Below are positions 8,435 through 17,815 of a stretch of 64,000 nt of DNA, piece after piece. The translations under genes and the position numbers were made by a program. Numbering within the stretch: position 1 is the stretch's first letter; each line of letters opens with the position of its first letter. The notes below the pieces were generated by a model. The model ran no database searches. It was given only the letters and a program-made list of their open reading frames with translations, and was not told where the DNA came from. Source of the stretch: an uncultured Alphaproteobacteria bacterium (lineage in GTDB: Bacteria > Pseudomonadota > Alphaproteobacteria > Thalassobaculales > Thalassobaculaceae); NCBI GenBank assembly GCA_902629125.1, contig CACOPQ010000003.1, forward strand, positions 1-64,000. Reading direction: 5' to 3'.

Positions 8435-8509
8435 TGGAGCGGGCGATGAGATTCGAACTCACGACATTCTCGTTGGCAACGAGATGCTCTACCACTGAGC
8501 TACGCCCGC
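8435..8509 (-). tRNA. tRNA-Gly (anticodon GCC), CCA encoded
   Basis: Read on the minus strand, the acceptor arm GCGGGCG pairs fully with CGCCCGC. The D arm is GCTC-AGTGGTA-GAGC, the anticodon stem TCTCG/CGAGA encloses the loop TTGCCAA, and the T arm GTGAG-TTCGAAT-CTCAT has one G-T pair. The loop gives anticodon GCC, hence glycine; the discriminator is T as expected for tRNA-Gly. The 3' CCA is encoded (8435-8437). Confidence 0.97.
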
Positions 8510-8651
8510 ATAATATAAACATTACATGTGCGAGGGATAATACTCTTTGCTTTTAACATTGCAAGTTATTGGTTGAAAATAGTTGTCAAAAACTTTTTAG
8601 TTCTAAAGGTAGGGGTATTTAAGGTGCCAACGCTAGGTAAGGAGATAAACA

Positions 8652-9188
8652 GTGGAAGGCGATGATGAAAAAAATGGGCATGGAGACACTACATCGCAGG
8701 AAATTAATCCTAATATTGTTTTTGATCGTTTAGAGCAACTAAATATAAAGACAACAACACACGAACATCCACCGCTGTTCACTGTAGAAGATTCCAAGAA
8801 ACTAAGAGGCGATTTGCCAGGTTTGCATTGTAAAAATTTATTTTTGCGGGCAAAGAAAAATGAGATGTGGCTCGTTGTATGTAGGGAGGATCTTAAAATC
8901 GATTTGAAGGAGCTAGGGCAAAAGTTAGGAGGTAGTCGACTGTCTTTTGGCAGCCCAGAAAGGTTGCTTAACTTCTTGGGTGTTATGCCGGGTTCAGTAT
9001 CTCCTTTCGCGCTCATAAATGATGGCAATAAAGCTGTTAAGGTGTTGTTGGACAAGAACATGATGGAAGGTTCTTTATTGAACTTTCATCCACTGACTAA
9101 TGAAAAAACAACGTCTATTAAACCAAGTGATCTACTGAAATACATAACTTCGTGCGGCCACGAATTTGAGTTTTTAGATCTTAATTAA
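8652..9188 (+). CDS. YbaK/ProX-type aminoacyl-tRNA deacylase (prolyl-tRNA editing)
   Basis: 178 residues with the YbaK fold. The N-terminal strand NIKTTTHEHPPLFTVED, the catalytic-lysine region HCKNLFLRAKK and GGSRLSFGSPERL are typical of the ProX/PrdX group, which clears alanine from mischarged tRNA-Pro in trans. GTG is used as the start because GGAG at 8641-8644 is correctly spaced. It is a free-standing editing domain, not fused to ProRS. Confidence 0.88.
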   Translation: MEGDDEKNGHGDTTSQEINPNIVFDRLEQLNIKTTTHEHPPLFTVEDSKKLRGDLPGLHCKNLFLRAKKNEMWLVVCREDLKIDLKELGQKLGGSRLSFGSPERLLNFLGVMPGSVSPFALINDGNKAVKVLLDKNMMEGSLLNFHPLTNEKTTSIKPSDLLKYITSCGHEFEFLDLN

Positions 9189-9261
9189 ATATCTCCTAGA
9201 GACTTGCTCAAGCGTAATTAAGCGCCATATAAAGGTTAGGTAAGTTCGGCTAGGGAGGAAA

Positions 9262-10188
9262 ATGAGTATGGATATTGATAATATGGCTGCAAACGGCCCT
9301 GTTGGTGGTTTAGGAAGTGAGCACATCAAGGACTCGTCAACGGCAACATTCATGGCTGATGTCGTTGAGGTATCTTCTACTACTCCCGTAATTGTTGACT
9401 TTTGGGCTCCCTGGTGTGGCCCGTGCAAACAATTGGGTCCTGTGTTGGAGAAGGTAGTAAATGAAGCTGACGGGGCAGTAAAATTAGTAAAAGTAGATAT
9501 CGATGAAAATCCTGAAATAGCTCAACAGCTTAGAGTCCAATCTATACCCGCTGTTTTTGCTTTCAAAAATGGTCAGCCTGTAGACGGGTTTGCTGGATCC
9601 TTACCTGAAAGTCAAATCAGAGACTTTGTAAAGAAGTTGACAGGAGGAGCTGCAGGAGAGTCCCCTGTAGCAGAAGCATTAGAAGCGGCCGAAGCTTTTC
9701 TAAATGAAGAGAACTATGACGCTGCAAGTGGGCTCTTCAAACAAATTCTTCAGCACGATCCATCAAGCGCCAGGGGGCTAGCTGGTCTATGCAAATCGCT
9801 AATTTCACTAAATAAGCTAGATGAAGCAAAAGAAGTAGTCGATAATCTATCAGAGGAGCAGAAGAAAGAGCCAGAAATAAAAAGCGCTCTTAGCCAATTG
9901 GATCTAGCGCTAGCGAGTGGTGATGCGGGCGATTTAACAGAACTGAAACTCTCAGTGGAAGTCGATCCCAAAAATTTAGAAGCACGATTTGACTTGGCGA
10001 TGGCTTTATATGCCGCAGGTGATAACGAGGGGGCGGTAGATCATCTCTTAGAGAGCATAGCGATTAACCGAGCCTGGAATGACGAGGCCGCCAGAAAACA
10101 ACTGGTGAAATTATTCGGTGCATTTGGTCAATCAGACCCCTTAACAATAGAAGCTCGTAAGCGATTATCGTCTATCTTATTTTCGTAG
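9262..10188 (+). CDS. Thioredoxin-TPR protein (CnoX/YbbN-like co-chaperone)
   Basis: Residues 20-130 form a thioredoxin domain with the WCGPC active site (C52, C55), so unlike E. coli CnoX, which has SxxC, both redox cysteines are kept. Residues 135-300 are TPR-like helices (AEAFLNEENYDAA and following). Such proteins hold unfolded substrates for GroEL/DnaK under oxidative stress. A strong GGAGG precedes the ATG. The next genes (LON-domain, Trm112, DUF971) run in the same direction with gaps of about 35 bp or overlap, an order often seen in alphaproteobacteria. Confidence 0.92.
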   Translation: MSMDIDNMAANGPVGGLGSEHIKDSSTATFMADVVEVSSTTPVIVDFWAPWCGPCKQLGPVLEKVVNEADGAVKLVKVDIDENPEIAQQLRVQSIPAVFAFKNGQPVDGFAGSLPESQIRDFVKKLTGGAAGESPVAEALEAAEAFLNEENYDAASGLFKQILQHDPSSARGLAGLCKSLISLNKLDEAKEVVDNLSEEQKKEPEIKSALSQLDLALASGDAGDLTELKLSVEVDPKNLEARFDLAMALYAAGDNEGAVDHLLESIAINRAWNDEAARKQLVKLFGAFGQSDPLTIEARKRLSSILFS

Positions 10189-10222
10189 TTGCTTTTATTT
10201 AAAGCCGACCTAGGGAGAAAAA

Positions 10223-10885
10223 ATGGTCCACTCGGGATTCTCTATCGATTTCAATAATTTGCCGCAGACGCTACCTATTTTTCCGTTGGGAGGTGTATTA
10301 CTGTTACCTTACGGGAGACTGCCATTAAATATTTTTGAGCCGCGGTATTTGGCAATGACGGACGATGCTTTGGCAACGGATCGTTTGATCGGGATCATAC
10401 ACCCGGCGACTTCCGAGGTTCAAGAAAATCAAAATTCGGTATTCAAAACTGGATGTGCCGGCCGAATAACGGCATTTTCTGAAACGGAAGATAGAAGATA
10501 CCTCATCACCTTATCAGGTTTGGTGAGATTCAATGTAGGAGAAGAAATTCCGACTTCTCGTGGGTATAGGAGAGTCGTGCCTGACTGGAGCCCATACAAA
10601 ACAGATTATTCGGATGAAAAAAACTTTGAATTCAATAAAGAGCGTCTCTTGGTTGCGTTAAAAAGATATTTTGAGAAAAAGGCAATCGATGCGGATTGGG
10701 AAACCATAAACAAAATGGACGATGTTCGATTAGTTACTACGTTAGCTATGATTTGTCCATTTGATCCACCAGAACAGCAAGCCTTGTTGATGGCGAAAAA
10801 TATAGAGGAAAGAGCGGAAACTATAATCTCTCTATTGGAAATTTCTACTCATGAGACGAATGAGGTTGGTGATGTCCGGCACTAA
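10223..10885 (+). CDS. LON peptidase substrate-binding-domain protein
   Basis: 220 residues beginning [26 protein letters not shown], the hallmark of the LON N-terminal (PUA-like) domain. There is no AAA or protease domain, so this is the stand-alone form found next to ybbN-like genes. It probably binds unfolded polypeptides, though its role is not known in detail. Its 3' end overlaps the Trm112 gene by 14 bp. Confidence 0.9.
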   Translation: MVHSGFSIDFNNLPQTLPIFPLGGVLLLPYGRLPLNIFEPRYLAMTDDALATDRLIGIIHPATSEVQENQNSVFKTGCAGRITAFSETEDRRYLITLSGLVRFNVGEEIPTSRGYRRVVPDWSPYKTDYSDEKNFEFNKERLLVALKRYFEKKAIDADWETINKMDDVRLVTTLAMICPFDPPEQQALLMAKNIEERAETIISLLEISTHETNEVGDVRH

Positions 10886-11114
10886 CGAAAAAAATCTTGC
10901 GAAGTCGTCAGACAAAATTCCTAATAGCGAGCACAACGAGGTCGACCCTAAGCTCCTTGAAATATTGGTTTGCCCGCTATCTAAGACACCGCTTATTTAC
11001 GATAAGAACGCAAACGAATTAATAAGTAAGAGTGCTGGCTTGGCATTTCCAATTAGAAATGGTGTCCCAATTCTTTTAATTGATGAAGCGCGTCAATTGG
11101 ATAAGTTTGGGTGA
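10872..11114 (+). CDS. Trm112-family zinc-ribbon-like protein
   Basis: About 80 residues with [15 protein letters not shown] and [13 protein letters not shown], the two conserved blocks of the Trm112/YcaR family. Only one cysteine of the usual four is present, as in many bacterial members that do not bind zinc. In bacteria these proteins may assist methyltransferases, by analogy to eukaryotic Trm112. The ATG at 10872 has GAGG at 10862-10865; an ATG at 10851 would lengthen the overlap. Confidence 0.87.
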   Translation: MSGTNEKNLAKSSDKIPNSEHNEVDPKLLEILVCPLSKTPLIYDKNANELISKSAGLAFPIRNGVPILLIDEARQLDKFG

Positions 11115-11151
11115 TTTTTCTTTTAGCTAAACTACGGATTGATCAGCTACG

Positions 11152-11523
11152 ATGAATGAAAGCATAGAATATGATCCGTGGCCGTTGGAAATTAGTGTTT
11201 GTGAAAATGGTAAAGTATTAGAGTTAAGCTTTGACAATAATGACAAATTTTTAATCCCCGCGGAATTATTGAGAGTTGAAAGTCCCTCTGCTGAAGTACA
11301 GGGTCATGGGCCTAATGAAAAAAAAATACTTTCTGGAAAGCACGCCGTTGTAATATTAGCTATCGAACAAGTTGGGAACTACGCGGTAAAACTGCGCTTT
11401 GACGATGGGCATAAAACTGGAATCTACACTTGGAAATATCTATATCATTTAGGAAGTCACAGAAAAGAGGTGTGGGATAAGTATCTCGAACAGCTTTCAA
11501 TTAAAGGATTGAGTAGAACTTAG
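11152..11523 (+). CDS. DUF971 (GBBH-like N-terminal domain) protein
   Basis: 123 residues. PWPLEISV, FLIPAELLRVESPSAEVQGHG and the closing FDDGHKTGIYTWKYLYHLG are diagnostic for DUF971, the domain also found at the N terminus of gamma-butyrobetaine hydroxylase and in iron-sulfur-related proteins. Its molecular role is not settled. It is the last gene of the trx/LON/Trm112 run and converges with ubiH. Confidence 0.9.
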   Translation: MNESIEYDPWPLEISVCENGKVLELSFDNNDKFLIPAELLRVESPSAEVQGHGPNEKKILSGKHAVVILAIEQVGNYAVKLRFDDGHKTGIYTWKYLYHLGSHRKEVWDKYLEQLSIKGLSRT

Positions 11524-11557
11524 CCCACCTTTGTTTTAGTGGAGCAGAACACCCAAC

Positions 11558-12841
11558 TCAATCGTTGGGAAGGGGGAGACTTCCCTCGAGCAAACTTGGA
11601 AGTTGTCCTAGGTGTCCCATCGCCGCCCTCATAAATATATGTTTCAAAGGGGTAGCCATATTTACCCCAGACAGACCAACTCCCCTCAATGATTTTATTA
11701 TACGGGAATCGTTTGAAAAAAGACGGTTCAGGCCATCTGTTGCTGCAATTAACGAGGTGTTATCGACAAGCCGTGACGATTGAAACCTTCTTAAAACCTC
11801 ATAGCTCCCGAAATCTATACCAGAGTGCTGAGCTTGCGCTAGTTTATCAACAAGATGGGCAATATCCCTTAAACCTAAATTCAACCCTTGACCAGCGATT
11901 GGGTGTATCCTGTGCGCGGCATCACCTACTAACACTAGGCGATCTGCTATTATATTTTCTGCATAGGTTAATGATAGGGGGTAAGTTGCCCAAGACCCGA
12001 TCAGGGAGAGTTTGCCAAGGCAGTCATCTATTCTTATGCTGGCCCCTCGAAGGAAATCATCAGCAGCTAGATCTGTTAACTCATTTGCTATGTTTGTTTT
12101 CTCTGTCCAAACCACAGAAGATCTTTGTCCGGTCATCGGTAAAAAAGCAATTGGGCCACCTGGGAGGAATCGTTCATGAGCAACGCCATTATGGGGTAAC
12201 GTATGATTTACCGTAAAAACAATGCTTGTTTGCTTGTAGTCTATTTTAGTTGTTTTTATACCAGTTAAAGTTCGGATGTGGCTATTTGCACCATCTGCAG
12301 CAACTAGGAGGTTGCTATTCAGCAAGTCGCTATCGGATAATTCTAGTTCAATAGTTGCCTGTCCGGTGGAGAAGCCTTTTACAGGTTGACCAAATATTAG
12401 GCTGACGTTTGGTGAGGCTTTATTAAAGTCGATAAGCGTCTTTTTAATGATTTCGTTTTCTATGATGTATCCCATTGGTTCATTATCTGCATCTACATGA
12501 CTATAATGGACAAAGCCTTTGGTATTTTTTTCTGAAACTCTAATATCCAAAATAGGCTCTGCATTTGATTTTAGTAGATCCCATATACCTAAGGTATCAA
12601 ACATAACTTTGCCGCTGGCCGATATCGCGGAAGTCCTTTGATCACCGCTGCTTTTTATTAGTTTTTCTAGGGGATTTCTCTCAACAACCGCTATATTGAG
12701 ACCCAACTTGGACAACGCTAAACTGGCGGTTAATCCAATGAGACCGCCGCCTAAAACTATACAATCGAAATGCTTATGAACCATTTTTTGTTTTCCGGTG
12801 GGGTTAGAGAGTTTTTCCATACTAATATAAAATTCTGTCAT
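11558..12841 (-). CDS. UbiH/UbiF/Coq6-family FAD-dependent hydroxylase (ubiquinone biosynthesis)
   Basis: A flavoprotein monooxygenase of 427 residues. GGGLIG at 31-36 starts the Rossmann FAD site, LLVAADGANSHIR is the DG motif, and LVGDAAHRIHPIAGQGLNLG is the GD motif of ubiquinone-ring hydroxylases. It hydroxylates the polyprenyl-benzene precursor; whether at C1, C5 or C6 cannot be told, since alphaproteobacterial UbiH/UbiL/UbiM differ in specificity. A start at MVHKHFD (about base 12781) would remove a 20-residue non-conserved leader. No signal peptide is seen. Confidence 0.9.
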   Translation of the reverse strand: MTEFYISMEKLSNPTGKQKMVHKHFDCIVLGGGLIGLTASLALSKLGLNIAVVERNPLEKLIKSSGDQRTSAISASGKVMFDTLGIWDLLKSNAEPILDIRVSEKNTKGFVHYSHVDADNEPMGYIIENEIIKKTLIDFNKASPNVSLIFGQPVKGFSTGQATIELELSDSDLLNSNLLVAADGANSHIRTLTGIKTTKIDYKQTSIVFTVNHTLPHNGVAHERFLPGGPIAFLPMTGQRSSVVWTEKTNIANELTDLAADDFLRGASIRIDDCLGKLSLIGSWATYPLSLTYAENIIADRLVLVGDAAHRIHPIAGQGLNLGLRDIAHLVDKLAQAQHSGIDFGSYEVLRRFQSSRLVDNTSLIAATDGLNRLFSNDSRIIKSLRGVGLSGVNMATPLKHIFMRAAMGHLGQLPSLLEGSLPLPND

Positions 12842-13033
12842 CTGAGGTCAAAGGCCTAAAAGATTGTCATAGTAGAAAAACGACTATCTTTAGAGGCTTG
12901 GACACCATTCCCCGTTCAGTCTATTTAGAGTCAACTGATTGTGGCTTACTTCTATAAAATTACCTTAAGGTTGTCTGTTAACCAATTATAATATATAGTT
13001 GTTTTGTATTTTTATCATCTGAGCGGCACTTAC

Positions 13034-14230
13034 ATGTTGAACCCTAATCTATCGACACTTAATCACTACACCTTCGCTCGTCTTGATGAAATATTAGGTA
13101 ATATAACGCCTACATCAAACAAGGAGCCAATATTATTTTCTTTAGGTGAACCTCAAAAACCTACACCCGAAATTTTAAGTAAAACGCTTGAAGCAAATAA
13201 TCATCTATGGAACAGGTATCCTCCACCGAATGGCGATAAAGAATTTCGGGATGCCGCCGTTGCTTGGCTTAACCGGAGATATAAACTTCCGTCTGACTTC
13301 CTTAGTGCAGATGCTAACATTATGCCGGTTCCAGGAACCAGGGAGCCGCTTTATCAGATAGGGTTCATTTGCACACCTCCAGAAAAAAATGGAAAGCGTG
13401 CGGCCATCTTGATGCCAAATCCATTTTATCACGTTTATCAGGGTGCAGCGCTGGTGGGTGGCGCTGAAGCAGTTTATCTTCCTGCCGAGCCTGAAAATAA
13501 CTTTTTCCCGTGTCTTGAAGATTTATCTACGGACCTTTTGGAAAGAACGTCGATTTTTTTTCTGTGTAGCCCAACAAATCCGCAGGGGACTGTAGCTGAT
13601 AAATTATATTTGAAAAGGCTGATAGAACTGGCTCGAGAATATGATTTTATAGTTGCTTTTGATGAATGCTATTGTGAGATTTACAGGGAAGATCCACCGT
13701 TGGGTGGCTTGCAAGTGTGTGCCGAATTTGGATTAGGTGTATCAAAAGTACTATCCTTCAATTCGTTGTCAAAAAGGTCTAGCGCTCCTGGTTTAAGGTC
13801 GGGGTTTATAGCTGGGGACCCGGAAATAATAAAGCGCTATGGACAGTTTGTTACCTTTGGCGGCGCACCTCTTCCTTTACCTATTTTGCATACTTCGACA
13901 GCACTTTGGAGTGACGACACACACGTGGCCGAAAATCGTGACTACTATAATAGAAATTTTGAACTTGCAGCTGAAATTCTTGGGGGCCACTTCGATGTAA
14001 AAAATCCACCCGCAGGTTTTTTTCTTTGGTTGGAGGTAGGTGATGGAAAAACCGTCGCAAAGAGGCTTTGGGAGAAGGCTGCATTAAAAACTGTGCCTGG
14101 CGAATTGATGGGACGGAATAATGTGAACGGTAAAAATCCAGGGAAACCTTATTTACGGATAGCACTTGTCCACAATCCAAGTGTGACAGAGATTGGCTTA
14201 ACCAGAATGATTAAAACTTTATTCGAATAA
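13034..14230 (+). CDS. PLP aminotransferase, DapC-like (succinyl-DAP transaminase type)
   Basis: 398-residue class I/II aminotransferase. SLSKRSSAPGLRSGF contains the PLP lysine K247, CSPTNPQGT the conserved asparagine and VAFDECYCEIY the aspartate that holds the pyridine ring. The N terminus (LNHYTFARLDEIL, then SLGEPQKPTPE) and its position before ftsK match the alphaproteobacterial succinyldiaminopimelate transaminases used in lysine and peptidoglycan synthesis. The ATG at 13034 with GAGCGG upstream is preferred to a TTG at 13004. A general aromatic or aspartate transaminase is possible but less likely. Confidence 0.85.
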   Translation: MLNPNLSTLNHYTFARLDEILGNITPTSNKEPILFSLGEPQKPTPEILSKTLEANNHLWNRYPPPNGDKEFRDAAVAWLNRRYKLPSDFLSADANIMPVPGTREPLYQIGFICTPPEKNGKRAAILMPNPFYHVYQGAALVGGAEAVYLPAEPENNFFPCLEDLSTDLLERTSIFFLCSPTNPQGTVADKLYLKRLIELAREYDFIVAFDECYCEIYREDPPLGGLQVCAEFGLGVSKVLSFNSLSKRSSAPGLRSGFIAGDPEIIKRYGQFVTFGGAPLPLPILHTSTALWSDDTHVAENRDYYNRNFELAAEILGGHFDVKNPPAGFFLWLEVGDGKTVAKRLWEKAALKTVPGELMGRNNVNGKNPGKPYLRIALVHNPSVTEIGLTRMIKTLFE

Positions 14231-14259
14231 AAGAATAATGAGTTCGAGGGATAAAAAGT

Positions 14260-16707
14260 ATGTCACTGAGTGAAAGAGAGATATCACGAAGATTTTTGCC
14301 GAGAAACGCAACTAAGTTTTTACATAGAAGAATTATGGAATTACTTGGTTTATGTTTGTTAACTTTGGCTTTTTTACTCTTGTTAACACATTTGACCTAC
14401 AATTCTGCGGACCCCTCATTCAACACCATTGGTTCGTCTGAGGCAACAAACTTACTTGGCTCGATTGGAGCTGCTGTTGCGGATATATCACTACAAGGTC
14501 TGGGATTAGCGAATATAGCTGTTATTATAGTTTTGGGTGCATGGGGGATACAGCTTGTTTCTCAGCGGCTAATTGGCCGCGCAATGCAGAGGGTATTTTG
14601 TTTATTTATAGCCATAGCAATGATAGCTACTTCATTTGCTGCTTTGCCGCGTCCGGAAATCTGGCCATTAAATACGGGACTGGGGGGTGTAACTGGTTGG
14701 ATATTACTTCAACAAGTTGTAAGAGTGGAGAAAGCTCTAAACTTTAGTGAAAGCGTGTTAGTTTATGTCGTAGCACTAATTGGTCTAACTATTTTTTTAT
14801 GGTGTGTGGGTATAAAAGTGCGGGAATATGTTTTCCTTGCAAAAGCAATCCAAAGAACGTTCAACTTAATATTGGCTACCTGTATCAAAGTAGTTCCGGT
14901 AGGTTCGCAACTTTTTACTTCCTCCCTCCGCTGCTTTAGACCGAAAAGCAAGAAATTTATAAAAACTGAGAGTCGGCTAGAACCATCTTTCGCAACGGAC
15001 ATTTCTACTAGAAGAGTGGGCGAATTTATTGGTCTTGAGGAAAACACTGGAAAGGATGGTTTTAATTTAGAAATAAGTCCTGGCAGGTTAAAGAAAAGTT
15101 TTTCAGATGGACCTTCTTCAGTAAGGATTGAAAAAAAGCCAAAAGATAGAAGGCAAAATAATCAGGCGTCCTTGGAGTTAATTCGAGAAGGAGAATACCA
15201 GTTCCCGGTTTTAGATCTCTTATCTTTACCAAAGAAAATTTCTATAAACACTCCTGAAAAATCGGCTCTCGAGGCAAACGCCAAATTACTTGAATCAGTT
15301 CTCCAGGATTTTGGCGTTAAGGGCGAAATAGTCCAGGTACGGACTGGTCCGGTTGTTACCTTATATGAACTAGAGCCTGCACCGGGAACAAAATCATCAA
15401 GGGTTATAGGTTTGGGCGATGATATTGCCCGTTCAATGAGCGCTGTATCGGTCAGGGTAGCAGTTGTTCCAGGGCGAAATGTGATTGGGATTGAGTTACC
15501 TAATCAAGATAGAGAGATGGTGTTCCTTAGGGAATTATTCCAGTCTCCTGAATATGCAGAAGCAAAGGATAAACTGCCAATAGCCCTGGGCAAGGACATA
15601 AGCGGGAGCCCAGTCGTAGTGGACTTAGCAAGAATGCCTCACCTTTTGATAGCGGGTACTACTGGATCAGGAAAGTCGGTGGCGGTAAATACGATGATAC
15701 TATCGCTCCTTTATCGAATGACACCAGAGCAATGTCGAATGATCATGATTGATCCAAAAATGTTAGAGCTTTCTATTTACGATAATATTCCACACCTGTT
15801 GAGCCCAGTTGTAACAGATCCAAAAAAAGCAGTCGTGGCACTGAAATGGACGGTTCGGGAAATGGAAAGTCGCTATAGAGCTATGTCGAAACTAGGTGTG
15901 AGAAATATAGATGGATATAATGCGCGTTTAGAGCAGGCACGTAAAAAAGGAGAAGTCCTGAAGCGACGAGTTCAAACAGGCTTTGATGCAGAGACAGGTA
16001 GACCTGTATTTGAAGATCAACCATTCGATTTAACACCGTTGCCTTTTATAGTGGTAATTATTGATGAAGTAGCTGACTTAATGTTGGTGGCGGGAAAAGA
16101 TATTGAGGGTGCTGTCCAAAGATTAGCTCAGATGGCACGTGCTGCTGGTATACATGTTATAATGGCGACCCAGCGTCCGTCTGTAGATGTCATAACCGGG
16201 ACTATTAAAGCAAACTTTCCCACGAGAATTAGTTTTCAGGTAACGTCAAAAATAGACAGTCGGACGATACTAGGAGAGCAAGGGGCGGAGCAGCTTCTAG
16301 GTCAAGGGGATATGTTGCACATGGCTGGTGGTGGAAAGGTCACTAGAGTACATGGGCCTTTCGTCTCAGATGAAGAAGTGGAAGATGTTGTTCAGCATCT
16401 TAAAGGGCAGGGCGAGCCAGAATTTAATGATTCAATAACAGAAGAAGAGCATGTTGGAGATCCGCTTTCCGAATATGGACTGGGTATTGGAGAAAAAGAG
16501 GAAAGTGGTGATGAGTTGTACGATCAAGCAGTTGCGATCGTAGCCCGTGAAAGAAAAGCCTCAACCAGCTTTATTCAACGGCATTTGAAAATTGGTTACA
16601 ATAGGGCTGCCACTATTATTGAACGCATGGAAGCAGAAGGCGTCGTTAGTGGGGCAAACCATGTTGGGAAAAGAAACGTTTTGCTACCTGACCATTCTGA
16701 AGTCTAA
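14260..16707 (+). CDS. ftsK: DNA translocase FtsK
   Basis: 815 residues. The first 200 hold four or five membrane helices, residues 205-330 a variable linker, and the rest the motor. The motor has Walker A GTTGSGKS near 466-473, Walker B VVIIDEVADLM near 597, ATQRPSVDVITG, and a C-terminal winged-helix gamma domain (FIQRHLKIGYNRAATIIERME) that reads KOPS. It pumps chromosome ends through the septum and activates XerCD recombination. GAGGG precedes the ATG. It lies 29 bp after the aminotransferase gene and 31 bp before lolA, so the three may be co-transcribed. Confidence 0.97.
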   Translation: MSLSEREISRRFLPRNATKFLHRRIMELLGLCLLTLAFLLLLTHLTYNSADPSFNTIGSSEATNLLGSIGAAVADISLQGLGLANIAVIIVLGAWGIQLVSQRLIGRAMQRVFCLFIAIAMIATSFAALPRPEIWPLNTGLGGVTGWILLQQVVRVEKALNFSESVLVYVVALIGLTIFLWCVGIKVREYVFLAKAIQRTFNLILATCIKVVPVGSQLFTSSLRCFRPKSKKFIKTESRLEPSFATDISTRRVGEFIGLEENTGKDGFNLEISPGRLKKSFSDGPSSVRIEKKPKDRRQNNQASLELIREGEYQFPVLDLLSLPKKISINTPEKSALEANAKLLESVLQDFGVKGEIVQVRTGPVVTLYELEPAPGTKSSRVIGLGDDIARSMSAVSVRVAVVPGRNVIGIELPNQDREMVFLRELFQSPEYAEAKDKLPIALGKDISGSPVVVDLARMPHLLIAGTTGSGKSVAVNTMILSLLYRMTPEQCRMIMIDPKMLELSIYDNIPHLLSPVVTDPKKAVVALKWTVREMESRYRAMSKLGVRNIDGYNARLEQARKKGEVLKRRVQTGFDAETGRPVFEDQPFDLTPLPFIVVIIDEVADLMLVAGKDIEGAVQRLAQMARAAGIHVIMATQRPSVDVITGTIKANFPTRISFQVTSKIDSRTILGEQGAEQLLGQGDMLHMAGGGKVTRVHGPFVSDEEVEDVVQHLKGQGEPEFNDSITEEEHVGDPLSEYGLGIGEKEESGDELYDQAVAIVARERKASTSFIQRHLKIGYNRAATIIERMEAEGVVSGANHVGKRNVLLPDHSEV

Positions 16708-16738
16708 ATTAGGCGCTTAAACTTGTTATGGACCTTAT

Positions 16739-17362
16739 ATGATAAAAAAGATTTTGAGTGGCCCAATACTAGCTATTATTACCCTATATAATAGTCCATT
16801 AATTTGTCTGGAGAGAAAAGACGACCTTGTTGAAATAAAGCGTATAGAACGTTATCTCAACGACATAACAACATTAAAATCTAGTTTTATACAAATAAGC
16901 AGTAACGGTGAAAGATTAGATGGAGAGCTTTTCATTAATCGGCCAGGACGGCTGCGTGTGCAGTATGAGCCTTCTTCACCAATTCTTTTGGTCGCTAACG
17001 GTTCAACTCTCACCTACGTTGATTGGGAACTAGAGGAAATTAGTTACATCCCTATTTCCGAAACGCCATTGCGGGCGCTTATCGCGCCACGAATAGCGTT
17101 GGACAAATTTTTCAAATTGGGCGAGCTAGAACGCGGGTTAGGTACTCTTTCGATAACCCTCTATAATTTAGAGGGTGAAAGTGCCGGCTCTTTCAAGATG
17201 CTTTTTGCCGATAGGCCGCTGCAGTTGAAGCAATGGTTTTTAAAGGACGCTACAGGTACTTCGATCAAAATATCTCTTTTGGACGTAGAGCGCGATGTAG
17301 AGCTAAATAAAGACCTTTTCACTGTAGATCCGTTTCTTTTTGAAAAAAATAAAGATAGATAA
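16739..17362 (+). CDS. lolA: Outer-membrane lipoprotein carrier protein LolA
   Basis: 207 residues with the LolA core: KSSFIQISSNGERLDGELFINRPGRLRVQYEP, then LVANGSTLTYVDWELEEI. It ferries lipoproteins across the periplasm to the outer membrane. The first 20 residues are hydrophobic and basic at the start, as a signal peptide should be, but without a clear A-x-A cleavage site. Position after ftsK is standard in alphaproteobacteria. The exodeoxyribonuclease III gene that often follows lolA is absent here. Confidence 0.9.
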   Translation: MIKKILSGPILAIITLYNSPLICLERKDDLVEIKRIERYLNDITTLKSSFIQISSNGERLDGELFINRPGRLRVQYEPSSPILLVANGSTLTYVDWELEEISYIPISETPLRALIAPRIALDKFFKLGELERGLGTLSITLYNLEGESAGSFKMLFADRPLQLKQWFLKDATGTSIKISLLDVERDVELNKDLFTVDPFLFEKNKDR

Positions 17363-17403
17363 CTTACTTTTATTTTGCAAAAGGGCGGATAAGAAGCCAA
17401 ATT

Positions 17404-17541
17404 ATGCTCACATCGTTTTTGTTTTCAACCTCTACAGCCGAATTAGCCGCTCTTCGTTCGCGGTTTCGAGATCTAAAAATCACATCCCAACAGCTCAATA
17501 TAGTTGAATTATTGGAGTCTGTATCTTTTTGCATAGCGTGA
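17404..17541 (+). CDS. Doubtful small ORF, 45 codons
   Basis: ATG to TGA, encoding a peptide with a short hydrophobic start and an amphipathic middle (AELAALRSRFRDLKITSQQ). The only upstream purine run is the weak GGCGGATAAGAAG. It could be a small protein, a degraded gene tail or chance. I do not recognise it. Confidence 0.2.
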   Translation: MLTSFLFSTSTAELAALRSRFRDLKITSQQLNIVELLESVSFCIA

Positions 17542-17636
17542 TGATGCGTCCCATGGATGGACGGTGTAAAGATAAAGGTAGAGATCTAGTCCTCCCATTT
17601 TAAAGAAATTTCAATTTTTGAATGATGACAACCAGA

Positions 17637-17744
17637 TTAAATCAAAACCACAATTCCCAAGACAAAAATAATAATCAATACCAAAAGAACGATTGCTATC
17701 TTGTAATGTATCAAGGTTTGCGTAAAGTCATACATGATGACCAT
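17637..17744 (-). CDS. Possible 35-residue single-span membrane peptide
   Basis: On the minus strand an ATG at 17744 (or 17735) opens a short ORF whose last 20 residues (IAIVLLVLIIIFVLGIVVLI) would form one membrane helix after a polar head MYDFTQTLIHYK. AGAAG lies six bases before the first ATG. Length, charge and hydrophobicity resemble small membrane proteins of the toxin or regulatory-subunit kind. Hydrophobic frames also arise by chance opposite A-rich DNA, so this stays tentative. Confidence 0.25.
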   Translation of the reverse strand: MVIMYDFTQTLIHYKIAIVLLVLIIIFVLGIVVLI

Positions 17745-17815
17745 GTGTCACTTCTGAAATGCAATGCCAAGCACCGAAAACAAAAATGCAATAAGCTTAT
17801 TTAGGCTAGAAGAGT

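Larger units (their letters stand above)
17363..17815. other. 453-bp gap without an established gene
   Basis: Between lolA and the amidotransferase gene. It holds two doubtful small ORFs (listed separately) and an AT-rich stretch at 17620-17720. No tRNA, terminator with a T-run, or transposon end was recognised. A plus-strand frame at 17622-17804 is rich in N, Q, K and H and looks like chance translation of A-rich DNA. Confidence 0.5.

Noticed and set aside
17622-17804. 60-codon plus-strand ORF
   Set aside because: Extreme N/Q/K/H bias from A-rich DNA, no ribosome site and no motif; looks like chance.
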